35,838 nt of DNA from Muribaculaceae bacterium (GCA_029071345.1 JAIEAO010000158.1:1-35838); one strand, 5' to 3'. Positions 8,714-16,309 are shown, counted from the first letter of the stretch. The notes: generated by a model from the sequence alone, not told the origin. Numbers and translations are program-made.

Positions 8714-9385
8714 ATGTCTATAAACTATTCGATAAAGCAGATTTATAAGCCGGAAATGACCGAAGAATCCGGCGATGAGATTATGAAGACTGGGTTTAAA
8801 TTAACAATGGCTTTAAAGCGAGGGCTGGATATACTCTTATCCTTGATGGCCTTAGCCGTTTTCTTGATTCCCGGGATCATAGTTGCTGTCTGCATCTGGA
8901 TGGAAGATAAGCATAATCCTATCTTCAGTCAGGAAAGAATCGGCAAAGGGGGCAAACCGTTCACGCTCTATAAATTCCGCTCCATGAGAATCGACGCGGA
9001 AGCCGACGATAAGCCCAAGCTCTATCAGGACCATGACGACCGTCTCACCAAGATCGGGACATTCCTGCGCGATCATCATCTCGATGAGCTTCCGCAGTTC
9101 TGGAATGTACTGAAAGGAGACATGAGTTTCGTGGGCTATCGCCCTGAGCGTCAGTATTTCATCAACAAGATCATGGTTAACGACCCCCGCTATGAGCGTC
9201 TGTACGCCGTCCGTCCGGGTCTCTTCTCTGAGGCAACACTCTACAACGGTTATACCGACACGATGGAGAAAATGTTGCGTCGCCTTGAGATGGACCTTGA
9301 CTATCTCGACAACATCTCTCTTGGACGCGACTTCAAGATCATCTACAACACCGGGATGTCGATCGTGACCGGCAAGAAATTCTAA
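8714..9385 (+). CDS. Monotopic initiating sugar transferase (WcaJ/PglC-type phosphoglycosyl transferase)
   Basis: Inner-membrane phosphoglycosyl transferase that loads the first sugar-1-phosphate on undecaprenyl phosphate. Visible are LKRGLDILLSLMAL with one re-entrant hydrophobic helix, then QERIGKGGKPFTLYKFRSM, the catalytic Asp-Glu pair in HHLDELPQFWNVLKGDMS, and VGYRPERQYF in place of the commoner VGPRP. From ATG 8714 the protein has 223 residues, preceded by AAGGAG (8703-8708), an unusually good ribosome site for this phylum. If the promoter at 8670-8701 is used, that site is largely lost and ATG 8756 or ATG 8783 (200 residues, the bare PglC-like core) becomes more likely. It is the last plus-strand gene of the locus. 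Confidence 0.92.
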   Translation: MSINYSIKQIYKPEMTEESGDEIMKTGFKLTMALKRGLDILLSLMALAVFLIPGIIVAVCIWMEDKHNPIFSQERIGKGGKPFTLYKFRSMRIDAEADDKPKLYQDHDDRLTKIGTFLRDHHLDELPQFWNVLKGDMSFVGYRPERQYFINKIMVNDPRYERLYAVRPGLFSEATLYNGYTDTMEKMLRRLEMDLDYLDNISLGRDFKIIYNTGMSIVTGKKF

Positions 9386-9397
9386 TTTGGTGTTTTA

Positions 9398-9501
9398 GTG
9401 AGAAGTGAGAAGTGAGAGGTGGTCAATATGACAAATTGACATTTTGACAATCTGAAAACCGAAAACCTATCTCTGAAAACCGAAAACCTATCTCTGAAAA
9501 C
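9398..9501. repeat. Three abutting tandem arrays (periods 7, 8 and 21) between convergent genes
   Basis: Three copies of GTGAGAA (the last GTGAGAG) occupy 9398-9418. Three octamers TGACAAAT, TGACATTT, TGACAATC occupy 9429-9452. Then a 21-nt unit, itself three heptamers (CTGAAAA, CCGAAAA, CCTATCT), is repeated exactly twice at 9452-9493 with the start of a third copy to 9501. The arrays fill the gap between the convergent sugar transferase and GT2 genes. No T-rich hairpin terminator is seen here. Confidence 0.85.
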
Positions 9502-9506
9502 TAAAA

Positions 9507-10280
9507 TCAGGATTTACGGCGTTTGAGAGAAGTGCGCACCATCGAAACCACTTTCGGCGCAAGACGACGAACCACATAGAAGCGTGGCGCATCATAGCCG
9601 TTTTTACGAAATGCCTTGAGGATATTGCGGTTTCCTTCAATAATCTTTGAGAGCGAACGATTGCTTTCGCCTCCCATCCTCATTTTCACAAATGTTTCGG
9701 GGATGTAGCGCGTGCGGATCTTATAACGCTCCATAAATCTGAACATCAGCTCGAAATCAGCCGACACATTCAGCGTAAGATCAAAATTTCCATATTTTTC
9801 GAAGCATTCCCTGCGGGCATAGAAAGTAGGATGTGCAGGGTGCCAACCCTTGAAGAAATAGCCCTGAACAAACGGCGAACCTTTCCAGCGTCTCACAACT
9901 CTGCTCAGATCATTCTGGCTGACATAATCGAGATCTCCGAAGACTGCATCTACCTTCGTCATTCCGTTTGCCACGGCCTCAAGAATCTTATCGGAAGCAA
10001 AACAATCATCGGAATTCAGCACTCCTATCACGTCACCGGTGGCCATGGCAATCCCCTTGTTCATCGCGTCGTAAATTCCCTTGTCGGGCTCGCTGACATA
10101 TCGCAAACGGCCACGATAGAGAGGTTCGTATGCCTTTACGATCTCCATGGTGTCATCACGCGACGCACCGTCTACTATGATATGCTCGAAGTCACCGAAA
10201 GTCTGCGAAAGCACACTTTCGAGATTCGTCCGTAACGTCTTGCCGCTGTTGAAGGTGGCGGTTATAATAGAAATAGTCAT
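9507..10280 (-). CDS. GT2 glycosyltransferase (WcaE/WcaA-like)
   Basis: GT-A fold family 2 glycosyltransferase of 257 residues. Motifs in order: MTISIITATFNSGKTL at the N terminus, IIVDGASRDDT (35-44), the EPDKGIYDAMNKGI signature (64-77), TGDVIGVLNSDD with the metal-binding DD (91, 92), and GWHPAHPTFYARR in the acceptor region. It most resembles the short colanic-acid-type GT2 enzymes. The start is the ATG at 10280 because it forms an ATGA overlap with the stop of the upstream gene (10277-10280), which implies translational coupling; an upstream in-frame alternative at 10301 lies inside the neighbour. Substrates are unknown. Confidence 0.9.
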   Translation of the reverse strand: MTISIITATFNSGKTLRTNLESVLSQTFGDFEHIIVDGASRDDTMEIVKAYEPLYRGRLRYVSEPDKGIYDAMNKGIAMATGDVIGVLNSDDCFASDKILEAVANGMTKVDAVFGDLDYVSQNDLSRVVRRWKGSPFVQGYFFKGWHPAHPTFYARRECFEKYGNFDLTLNVSADFELMFRFMERYKIRTRYIPETFVKMRMGGESNRSLSKIIEGNRNILKAFRKNGYDAPRFYVVRRLAPKVVSMVRTSLKRRKS

Positions 10281-10984
10281 CGATTGGCGTATAATCTGCA
10301 AAATAGGTGTCGGAGTAGCCCCAGACGGTAGCTTATCTTTTTAGATAACGGAAAACTACTTTGTGATGTTGTGGAAGTGTTCGAGGAGTGACGACGAAAT
10401 TTTATCCCCTTGTAAGGAATGAAGGCCACGTCATATTTCAGCTGCGCGATCGATCCGAACCATATATCATGCCATACAGGCAGATTTCCGGGAATCGGAA
10501 GCGCAATATCCAAGATTTCCCGGCGGAAGGCCATGGCGCATCCGAGATAGCCGTTTTTCACCCAGTTATGGATAAAACCCCGCCTGCAGTGAAATTCCTT
10601 GAAGAAGCTGTCGTGAATCACGTTGAGCTCGCTGTCGGTGATATACGCATCATGCACCACGCAGGCATGGTCCTTAAGAGCCCGGACGCAATGCTCCACT
10701 TTTCCCGGCAGCCAAACGTCGTCCTGATCGGCGAAAAAGATATATTCACCTTTTGCATGACGCATGGCGTTCTCGAAATTTCCGTTTACCCCTTTGCACA
10801 ATTCATTGGGGATGAGCTTTATCCTCGGGTCGTTGAAACTCCTTATGATTTCCAGCGTGCCGTCTGACGAGCCGTCATCCGAGATGATAAGTTCGTCAGC
10901 ATGGGCAAGTTGCTCCAGAATGGATGCAACCTGCTCCCGGATGTAAGGTTCGCCATTATATGTAGCCAAGCAGACTGAAATCAT
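10277..10984 (-). CDS. GT2 glycosyltransferase
   Basis: Family 2 glycosyltransferase of 235 residues, of the same RfbF/WbgA-like type as the protein at 7810-8664: MISVCLATYNGEPYIREQV, ISDDGSSDGT (35-43) and FADQDDVWLP (84-93). A conserved His-Asp (PVWHDIWFG) follows further on. It overlaps the following GT2 by 4 nt (ATGA) and is 88 nt downstream of the cytidylyltransferase on the same strand. Likely a side-chain or backbone transferase of the surface polysaccharide; the sugar is not predictable. Confidence 0.9.
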   Translation of the reverse strand: MISVCLATYNGEPYIREQVASILEQLAHADELIISDDGSSDGTLEIIRSFNDPRIKLIPNELCKGVNGNFENAMRHAKGEYIFFADQDDVWLPGKVEHCVRALKDHACVVHDAYITDSELNVIHDSFFKEFHCRRGFIHNWVKNGYLGCAMAFRREILDIALPIPGNLPVWHDIWFGSIAQLKYDVAFIPYKGIKFRRHSSNTSTTSQSSFPLSKKISYRLGLLRHLFCRLYANR

Positions 10985-11072
10985 AATTACTGTCGTCTTT
11001 TAAATAACGCGCATTCTCAATCTTTATTGACTGCAAGAGCATTTACTTTAGCGTAAAATGATTAATTCCGCC

Positions 11073-11780
11073 TCAGAGTTTCAGGCGTCCGGTGTCGAGA
11101 AGGAAGGCGAGATAGTCGTAATCCGACGGCTCGTCGAGGTCGAAACAGAGGTGATCCATCACATATATGATTGAGCGCGGTGTCACGGCGCGGGGATCTT
11201 CGCAGGCAAGTGCTTCGCGGCGGTAGACATATATCGAGCCGTTGATATCGTAGACTTTAGGGGAGGCCTGACGGGTGGTGAAACGAGCCTCTTTCACGAG
11301 ATGACAGAAACCGTTGTCGCCCATCTCCACCTGATTGAAATAAGGATTGCGGCCGCAGGGGCTGACAGAAAAGATAGTCAACGCATCGGGATTCTCGATC
11401 ATCATGTCTACGCAACGCTGAATATCCTCCTGAGTGCGGATCGGCGACGTAACATCGAGGTCGAGCACCATGTCGTAACGCTTGCCATACTTCTTTTCGG
11501 CGAAAATCATCGCATCGTAGATTGCATCGGGCTTGCCGCAGGTGTCGTTGGCAAGATGCGCGGGGCGACGATAATCAGTGGGCAGTCCGCACTCCTCCCC
11601 TACTTTCAGTATCGCCTCAGAGTCAGTGGAAAGCACGATGTCGTGACCGTGATCGTTTGCATATTTGAGGCCGCATTCGGCAGTGTAGGCCAACAGCGGC
11701 TTACCCCCTATCATCTTTATATTCTTCCCCGGAATCCCTTTTGAGCCTCCGCGGGCACATACAGTTACCAATATATTCAT
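11073..11780 (-). CDS. Acylneuraminate cytidylyltransferase-like (CMP-sugar synthetase)
   Basis: Cytosolic nucleotidyltransferase of the NeuA/PseF/KdsB superfamily, which activates a nonulosonic acid (sialic, legionaminic or pseudaminic) with CTP. The 235 residues begin with the CTP-binding loop ARGGSKGIPGKN (9-20), followed by IGGKPLLAYT. Further on come LSTDSEAI and the metal-ligand segment VLDLDVTSPIRTQEDI. KVYDINGSIYVYRREAL is the acceptor-site segment. Length fits the family. No NeuB-type synthase, NeuC-type epimerase or PseC/PseG/PseH gene is within the window, so the substrate is open and the other steps must be elsewhere or differ. It lies downstream of the dehydratase, separated by the heptamer element at 11784-11925. 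Confidence 0.88.
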   Translation of the reverse strand: MNILVTVCARGGSKGIPGKNIKMIGGKPLLAYTAECGLKYANDHGHDIVLSTDSEAILKVGEECGLPTDYRRPAHLANDTCGKPDAIYDAMIFAEKKYGKRYDMVLDLDVTSPIRTQEDIQRCVDMMIENPDALTIFSVSPCGRNPYFNQVEMGDNGFCHLVKEARFTTRQASPKVYDINGSIYVYRREALACEDPRAVTPRSIIYVMDHLCFDLDEPSDYDYLAFLLDTGRLKL

Positions 11781-11783
11781 TTT

Positions 11784-11925
11784 ATTTTAGATTTTAGGCG
11801 TTAGGCTTTAGGCTTTAGATAATAGGGTTGTTCAATATCCACTCCCCGGCAGAGGCCATTGTAAGAATCGGGAAGTGATTGAGCTCTTAACTAATGCCTA
11901 ATGCCTAAAACCTAATGCCTAATTA
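11784..11925. repeat. Inverted heptamer arrays between two minus-strand genes
   Basis: The left arm, 11784-11825, is six exact 7-nt steps: ATTTTAG, ATTTTAG, GCGTTAG, GCTTTAG, GCTTTAG, ATAATAG. The right arm, 11884-11925, is six 7-nt steps: CTCTTAA, CTAATGC, CTAATGC, CTAAAAC, CTAATGC, CTAATTA. The arms are inverted copies; by hand alignment about 30 of 42 positions are complementary. The spacer is 58 nt. The element starts 3 nt from the cytidylyltransferase ATG and ends 4 nt from the dehydratase stop. A 24-nt stretch of the left arm (11800-11823) recurs exactly at 31995-32018. Confidence 0.85.
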
Positions 11926-11929
11926 ATAT

Positions 11930-13144
11930 TTACATTTTCTGGTCCAGATTCTTCCCTTTCTCTTCGTGTTCGAAATTGGGAAGGAAATCCTTCAGGGCTT
12001 TCACCACATCCTCTTTCGTGAAATCGTCATTACTGAAGATTGCCTCAAGTCGGTAGATGAATTCCTCCACCTCTTTGCGAGGGCGATATTTCGAACCGGT
12101 GATCACACCCAACGCTCTGAAACGCTCCATATCGGTCTGTTCGCCGTCGACCACAAATTCCTCGAAATCCTTCTCCCCCGTTGTGTCGCTGCGGAAATAT
12201 ACTACAGGCCATTCCTTGCTATCCTCTGGCATCCCGGCGGCGAAACGTTTGGCCTCGTCGTCAGACGCGCACTGCTTCGGCTCATACCCTAAAGAGCGAA
12301 GAAATCTATCGGCAATCGTTGAGAATTTCATCATCTTCTCCTCACCGAGCTTCGGGAAGAAGACCTCCCTGTTTTTACCCAGCACGCAGGCCAACATACA
12401 AATCTGCCCGCTCTCTTCGGGGGAGACGAAATAGCGGCGCACATCGTTAGGCGCCACCACCGGCTGACGTTTCATCACGCGCTCGATAAATCCTGCCGGC
12501 AACGAACCGTTGGAGAAAGCTACGTTGGCGAATCTGGCGGTCGTGACATTGAATTTGTCGGTGTAAGACATTATCAGATCTTCCATCACGCGCTTGCTCG
12601 CCCCCATGATGTTGACCGGATTGGCCGCCTTGTCGGTGGAGACGCAGAAGAACCGGCGGGGAGGATACTCGGCAAGAAGATCAAGCAGACACTTGGCTTT
12701 GACAACGTTGTTTTCCAGCAACGCCTGCACCGAATTGCGGTCTTTTTCCGAACGCACGTGCTTATGGGCCGAGAAGTTCGCCACGATGTCGAATCCTCCG
12801 GCCTCCTTGAAGATACGGCGGAATATCGGCGAATCAAAATCGAGGGTGTAAGTCACATAATCATCGGGCACCGCAAGGTCGGCACGCGAACGGATGTCGC
12901 GCGTGAGTTCGGCAAGTCCGTTTTCGTTTAGGTCGACCACGGTCAGCCTCGAGGGCCGGAAAGGGAGGATAGCTCGGATGAACGAAGACCCGATCGAGCC
13001 TGCGCCACCGATAACCAGAACCTTCTTTCCTTCGATTTCGCGGCGTAAAGCCTCCTCGTTCTCCTTTATGTCATCAATGAAGAGCGAACGGTCGCGCCCC
13101 GTGACATTTTCACTTATGAATTTATCGATATTCAGCATACGCAT
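11930..13144 (-). CDS. NDP-sugar 4,6-dehydratase, CapD/FlaA1/WbpM family
   Basis: Cytosolic short-chain dehydrogenase/reductase that makes a 4-keto-6-deoxy sugar, usually from UDP-GlcNAc, as precursor for amino-deoxy sugars of surface glycans. The 404 residues include a short N-terminal extension of about 40 residues, the NAD(P) loop VIGGAGSIGS (44-53), FSAHKHV (124-130), and the active-site segment VSTDKAANPVNIMGASK (168-184). A Met (M180) stands at the usual catalytic Tyr, the S-M-K arrangement known from WbpM, rather than S-Y-K. ATG 13144 or ATG 13138 can be the start. It is divergent from the MATE gene with an 84-nt shared control region. Confidence 0.9.
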   Translation of the reverse strand: MRMLNIDKFISENVTGRDRSLFIDDIKENEEALRREIEGKKVLVIGGAGSIGSSFIRAILPFRPSRLTVVDLNENGLAELTRDIRSRADLAVPDDYVTYTLDFDSPIFRRIFKEAGGFDIVANFSAHKHVRSEKDRNSVQALLENNVVKAKCLLDLLAEYPPRRFFCVSTDKAANPVNIMGASKRVMEDLIMSYTDKFNVTTARFANVAFSNGSLPAGFIERVMKRQPVVAPNDVRRYFVSPEESGQICMLACVLGKNREVFFPKLGEEKMMKFSTIADRFLRSLGYEPKQCASDDEAKRFAAGMPEDSKEWPVVYFRSDTTGEKDFEEFVVDGEQTDMERFRALGVITGSKYRPRKEVEEFIYRLEAIFSNDDFTKEDVVKALKDFLPNFEHEEKGKNLDQKM

Positions 13145-13180
13145 CTCATCTTTATCCCTCGGCGGGTTTCCATATAATTA

Positions 13181-13209
13181 CAAAATTAGCAAAATTTTTC
13201 GTAAATTTG
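13181..13209. promoter_or_regulatory. Divergent -7 boxes between dehydratase and MATE genes
   Basis: The minus strand carries TAATTTTG at 13188-13181, pointing at the dehydratase. The plus strand carries TAAATTTG at 13202-13209, pointing at the MATE gene 19 nt further on. Both match TAnnTTTG, but neither has a clean TTTG at the right -33 distance. The two transcripts would start only a few tens of bases apart. Confidence 0.5.
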
Positions 13210-13228
13210 CATATCAAAACATTCCCAC

Positions 13229-14614
13229 ATGGCCACAGCATCCATAAATAACCAAGACAGACTCCGCGAACTGGGCACAGCCCCGATATGGCGTATACTG
13301 ATAAAATATAGTCTCCCGGCGGTTGTCGGAACCGTGGTGAGTGCGATCTACAACATCATCGACTCCATCGTGATCGGCCATGCCATCGACGATCCCAACG
13401 TCGTCAGCGGCATCGCGGTCACGTTCCCGGTCATGAACCTTGTGGTAGCCCTCGGTATGCTAATCGGAGCCGGCGCGGCCACACGCATCAGCATCGTGCT
13501 CGGACAGAACGACAAACGCATGGCCGAACTCATCCTCGGCAACTGTGTGCAGCTCACCATCTTCGTCGGTCTTGCCTACGCCGGCCTCTTCTCCATCTTC
13601 ATCGACCCCATCCTGAAAATATTCGGTGCCTCACCGAACTCACTTCCCTACGCCCGCGAATTCATGCTGTGGGTGCTCCCGGGGTGTGTGCTTCAGAACC
13701 TCACATTCTCCTACAACAATGTGATGCGCGCTTCGGGCTATCCCGGCAAAGCGATGTATACCAACATCATCGGTGCTGTCATAAATGCCATCCTCGCCCC
13801 GCTCTTCCTCTTCTGCTTCAAATGGGGAATCCGGGGTGCCGCTATCGCCACCGACATCGCGATGCTTACCACCGCCATCTGGGTCATGAGCCACTTCTTC
13901 AACAAGAAAAATACGCTCCACTTCGTAAAAGGCACCTACCGCCTGCAATGGCGCGTAATCCGGGGCGTTCTCTATATCGGTATGGCACCGTTCCTCATCA
14001 ACGTAGCCGGCTCGGCAATCAACGCCATCATCAACAACACACTTTACGGCTACGGCGGCGACAATGCCATCGCCGCAGTTGTGGTCTTCAACCGCTTCGT
14101 CACAATCTTTGTCTTCATAATCATAGGCATCTGCCAGGGAATGCAGCCCATCATCGGCTACAACTACGGTTCGCAACGCTATTCGCGCCTTTTCCGCACC
14201 CTCTGGCTCGCAGCGAGTATAGCCACCGTCATCACCACCATCGGCTGCATCATCGGAGCCACCTGCCCCCACTTCATCGCCTCCCTCTTCATGCAGGACG
14301 AGGCACAGATAGCCGAAGCTGTCAACTGCCTCCATTACACCACGATGATGTTCTGGGTGGTAGGGTTCCAGATCGTATCTACAAACTTCTTCCAGGCCCT
14401 CGGCATGGCAGCCAAATCCATCTTCCTGTCGCTCACGCGCCAGATTATCTTCATGATACCACTGCTGTTCATCCTCCCGCCCCACTTCGGATTGAACGGT
14501 GTCTGGATGGCCTTCCCTATCAGCGACCTCACCGCCGCCATCGTCACCGCCCTCCTCCTCTTCTGGCAGCTCCGCCGCATCCGCGCCCTCGCCACCCCAA
14601 ATGCATCAAAATAG
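13229..14614 (+). CDS. MATE-family transporter (MOP superfamily)
   Basis: Inner-membrane transporter of 461 residues with about twelve hydrophobic segments in two MatE halves. The N terminus reads LRELGTAPIWRILIKYSLPAVVGTV, then YNIIDSIVIGHAI, the common MATE opening. The second half opens with LYIGMAPFLINVAGSAINAIINNTL, and GICQGMQPIIGYNYGSQ is the family signature. MATE proteins usually exchange Na+ or H+ for cationic drugs. The MOP superfamily also contains Wzx lipid-linked-oligosaccharide flippases, and this gene borders a polysaccharide locus lacking an obvious Wzx, so a flippase role is possible but unproven. Confidence 0.93.
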   Translation: MATASINNQDRLRELGTAPIWRILIKYSLPAVVGTVVSAIYNIIDSIVIGHAIDDPNVVSGIAVTFPVMNLVVALGMLIGAGAATRISIVLGQNDKRMAELILGNCVQLTIFVGLAYAGLFSIFIDPILKIFGASPNSLPYAREFMLWVLPGCVLQNLTFSYNNVMRASGYPGKAMYTNIIGAVINAILAPLFLFCFKWGIRGAAIATDIAMLTTAIWVMSHFFNKKNTLHFVKGTYRLQWRVIRGVLYIGMAPFLINVAGSAINAIINNTLYGYGGDNAIAAVVVFNRFVTIFVFIIIGICQGMQPIIGYNYGSQRYSRLFRTLWLAASIATVITTIGCIIGATCPHFIASLFMQDEAQIAEAVNCLHYTTMMFWVVGFQIVSTNFFQALGMAAKSIFLSLTRQIIFMIPLLFILPPHFGLNGVWMAFPISDLTAAIVTALLLFWQLRRIRALATPNASK

Positions 14615-14619
14615 CCCCT

Positions 14620-14678
14620 GTGCGTAATGTAGGGTCGCGATACATCACGTCCACATCAACGAATCCTAAAGTGCGTAA
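14620..14678. repeat. Direct 8-mer GTGCGTAA and imperfect palindrome between MATE and GH3 genes
   Basis: GTGCGTAA occurs at 14620-14627 and again at 14671-14678. Between them GGGTCGCGAT and ATCACGTCC form an imperfect inverted repeat around 14632-14652. It lies in the 76-nt gap between convergent genes. It could be a degenerate REP-like element or weak bidirectional terminator; there is no T tract. Confidence 0.35.
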
Positions 14679-14690
14679 AGGGATGGGGGA

Positions 14691-16205
14691 TTAGTAGCCC
14701 ATGGAGGTAAGGATGGTGCGGTCGTTGGAGAGGCGGGGGACTTTGCGCTGGCCGCCCAATTTACCGGAGCCGTGGGTCTCTAACCAATGGTTGAACGTGC
14801 CCGGGGCGGCGTCGGTAATCACCAACGGGTCAAGGAAGATCGTGCCTGAGCGTTTGGCATCATAATCGGAATTCAATTTGCGCAGTTCATCATCGAGTTT
14901 ACGGGCGAAATCCTGTTTATCAGCGGGTGCCTGACCCCATTCTATCAACCATTGATGATGGCCGCGGCGGTTTCCTTTGGCGTATACGGGCGCAGCGGTG
15001 TAATTCTCAATCGTGGCTCCCGTCTGGCGGCACACTTCGGCTATCGCTTTTTCGGCGTTCTCCTCCATCAGTTCCTCGCCGAATGCGTTGATAAAGCATT
15101 TTGTGCGCCCTGCAATCACTATTTTCACCGGATTTACCGATGTGACATGAACGGTGTCGCCGATGCGGTAACGCCAAAGTCCGTTGCTCGACGATATGGC
15201 TAATTCATAGATTTTTCCTACTTCGAGGCCGGATATATCCACCGCCTCGTCAGATCTTTTGCCGAGCGGGATAAATTCGTAATAGATATCGTTGTCTATG
15301 GTCAGGAGCATGGCGGGGTCGGCGGGATCATTTTGCACGGCGAAGAAACCTTCGGAGGCATTATAATTCTCCACATAGTGCATATCCAGACCTTCTGTCA
15401 GGCGGGTGTATTCCTCGCGGTAAGGGTTGAAGGAGATTCCGCCATGAAAAAACACCTCCAAGTTGGGCCACACCTCACGCAAAGATCCGACACCTTTCAC
15501 CTTTATAATCTCCTTAAGCACCGTCTGAAACCATGAGGGCACACCGGAGATGTTTGTAACGTTAGCATCTTTGGCCGCATTCACGAGCGCGGGCAGCTTC
15601 TTGCTCCAGTCGGGCATGAGCGCGACCCTCTTCTCAGGCACGCGGAATAGATTGACGATCGGATTGATGTTGTTGATAAGTGTTGCGCTTAGGTCGCCCA
15701 CTTTGACACGACTTCCGGTCAGATCCAGTTCGTTGGCGAACGAGCCGCCCAATATCATGGCTTTACCGCTGAAGAGGCGGCTACCGGGGTTAGAGCGAAG
15801 GTAGTGGGCCACACTGTCGGCCGCCCCTTTGTAATGGCAACGGCGCAGCGAATCGGGCGTGATGGGGATATATTTCGACTTTCCGCCTGAGGTGCCCGAA
15901 GACTGCGCATAATTATAGCAGTGGCCGCGCCAGAGCACATCTTTTTCACCGCGCACCATGCGCATCACTTCCGCCCGAATATCCTCATAAGCGTGCATCG
16001 GCACTCTTGCCGCAAATTCCCGGCGCGGATCGGGCATCGAGGCCAACCCTTTAAAATCATATTTTCTACCTATCTCACAGCCGGATGCACGCTTGAGCAG
16101 CGAACGCAGTTGCGCCAGCTGCAGATCTTCAGCACGCATTCCCCAGGTGTCGGTGCGGCGGGCCAGATGTTCAAAATATGGGCGTGAGATAGGTGTCAGA
16201 TCCAT
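14691..16205 (-). CDS. GH3-family acyl-adenylate/amide-forming protein
   Basis: Member of the GH3 branch of the ANL (adenylate-forming) superfamily. In plants these enzymes adenylate jasmonate or auxin and join it to an amino acid; bacterial members are mostly uncharacterised. The 504 residues carry the ATP loop QSSGTSGGKSKYIPIT (101-116), the motif NYNASEGFFAVQND in the middle, and SSSNGLWRYRIGDTV before the C-terminal lid with GRTKCFINAFGEEL. All three ANL core motifs appear intact, so the protein is probably active. No signal peptide. It is a single gene, convergent with MATE and divergent from pldA. The substrate is unknown; nothing nearby (no acyl carrier protein or NRPS) identifies it. 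Confidence 0.9.
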   Translation of the reverse strand: MDLTPISRPYFEHLARRTDTWGMRAEDLQLAQLRSLLKRASGCEIGRKYDFKGLASMPDPRREFAARVPMHAYEDIRAEVMRMVRGEKDVLWRGHCYNYAQSSGTSGGKSKYIPITPDSLRRCHYKGAADSVAHYLRSNPGSRLFSGKAMILGGSFANELDLTGSRVKVGDLSATLINNINPIVNLFRVPEKRVALMPDWSKKLPALVNAAKDANVTNISGVPSWFQTVLKEIIKVKGVGSLREVWPNLEVFFHGGISFNPYREEYTRLTEGLDMHYVENYNASEGFFAVQNDPADPAMLLTIDNDIYYEFIPLGKRSDEAVDISGLEVGKIYELAISSSNGLWRYRIGDTVHVTSVNPVKIVIAGRTKCFINAFGEELMEENAEKAIAEVCRQTGATIENYTAAPVYAKGNRRGHHQWLIEWGQAPADKQDFARKLDDELRKLNSDYDAKRSGTIFLDPLVITDAAPGTFNHWLETHGSGKLGGQRKVPRLSNDRTILTSMGY

Positions 16206-16236
16206 TTAAAATGATTATGTTTTGATATTCACTCTA

Positions 16237-16244
16237 CAAATATA
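16237..16244 (-). promoter_or_regulatory. -7 box for the GH3 gene
   Basis: The minus strand reads TATATTTG, a match to TAnnTTTG, giving a leader of about 25 nt to the ATG at 16205. No TTTG is found at the -33 distance. Confidence 0.45.
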
Positions 16245-16277
16245 ACACTTTATAACCATTTTTTGTTATTCTTGTCT

Positions 16278-16309
16278 TTTGCTCACTCGCGAAATTTATA
16301 TTAATTTTG
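16278..16309 (+). promoter_or_regulatory. Distal promoter upstream of pldA
   Basis: TTTG (16278-16281), 20 nt, TAATTTTG (16302-16309). TSS near 16316, leaving a leader of about 120 nt that contains the hairpin GAGCG-TT-CGCTC (16349-16360) followed by TTT, and a tandem 9-mer GCGAATATA/GCGAATATT (16372-16389). Confidence 0.7.

Noticed and set aside
9452-9501. CRISPR-like repeat
   Set aside because: The 21-nt units abut without spacers and are internally heptameric; no cas genes are in the window.
11784-11925. Insertion-sequence ends or an attachment site
   Set aside because: No transposase or target-site duplication is seen; the inverted arms are low-complexity heptamer arrays with a spacer too short to code.
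13640-14694. Long open frames on both strands overlapping the MATE gene (281 and 341 codons)
   Set aside because: Their translations are dominated by His/Pro/Arg or Asp/Glu/Gly stretches, typical shadows of a GC-rich membrane-protein gene; the MATE frame matches its family end to end.
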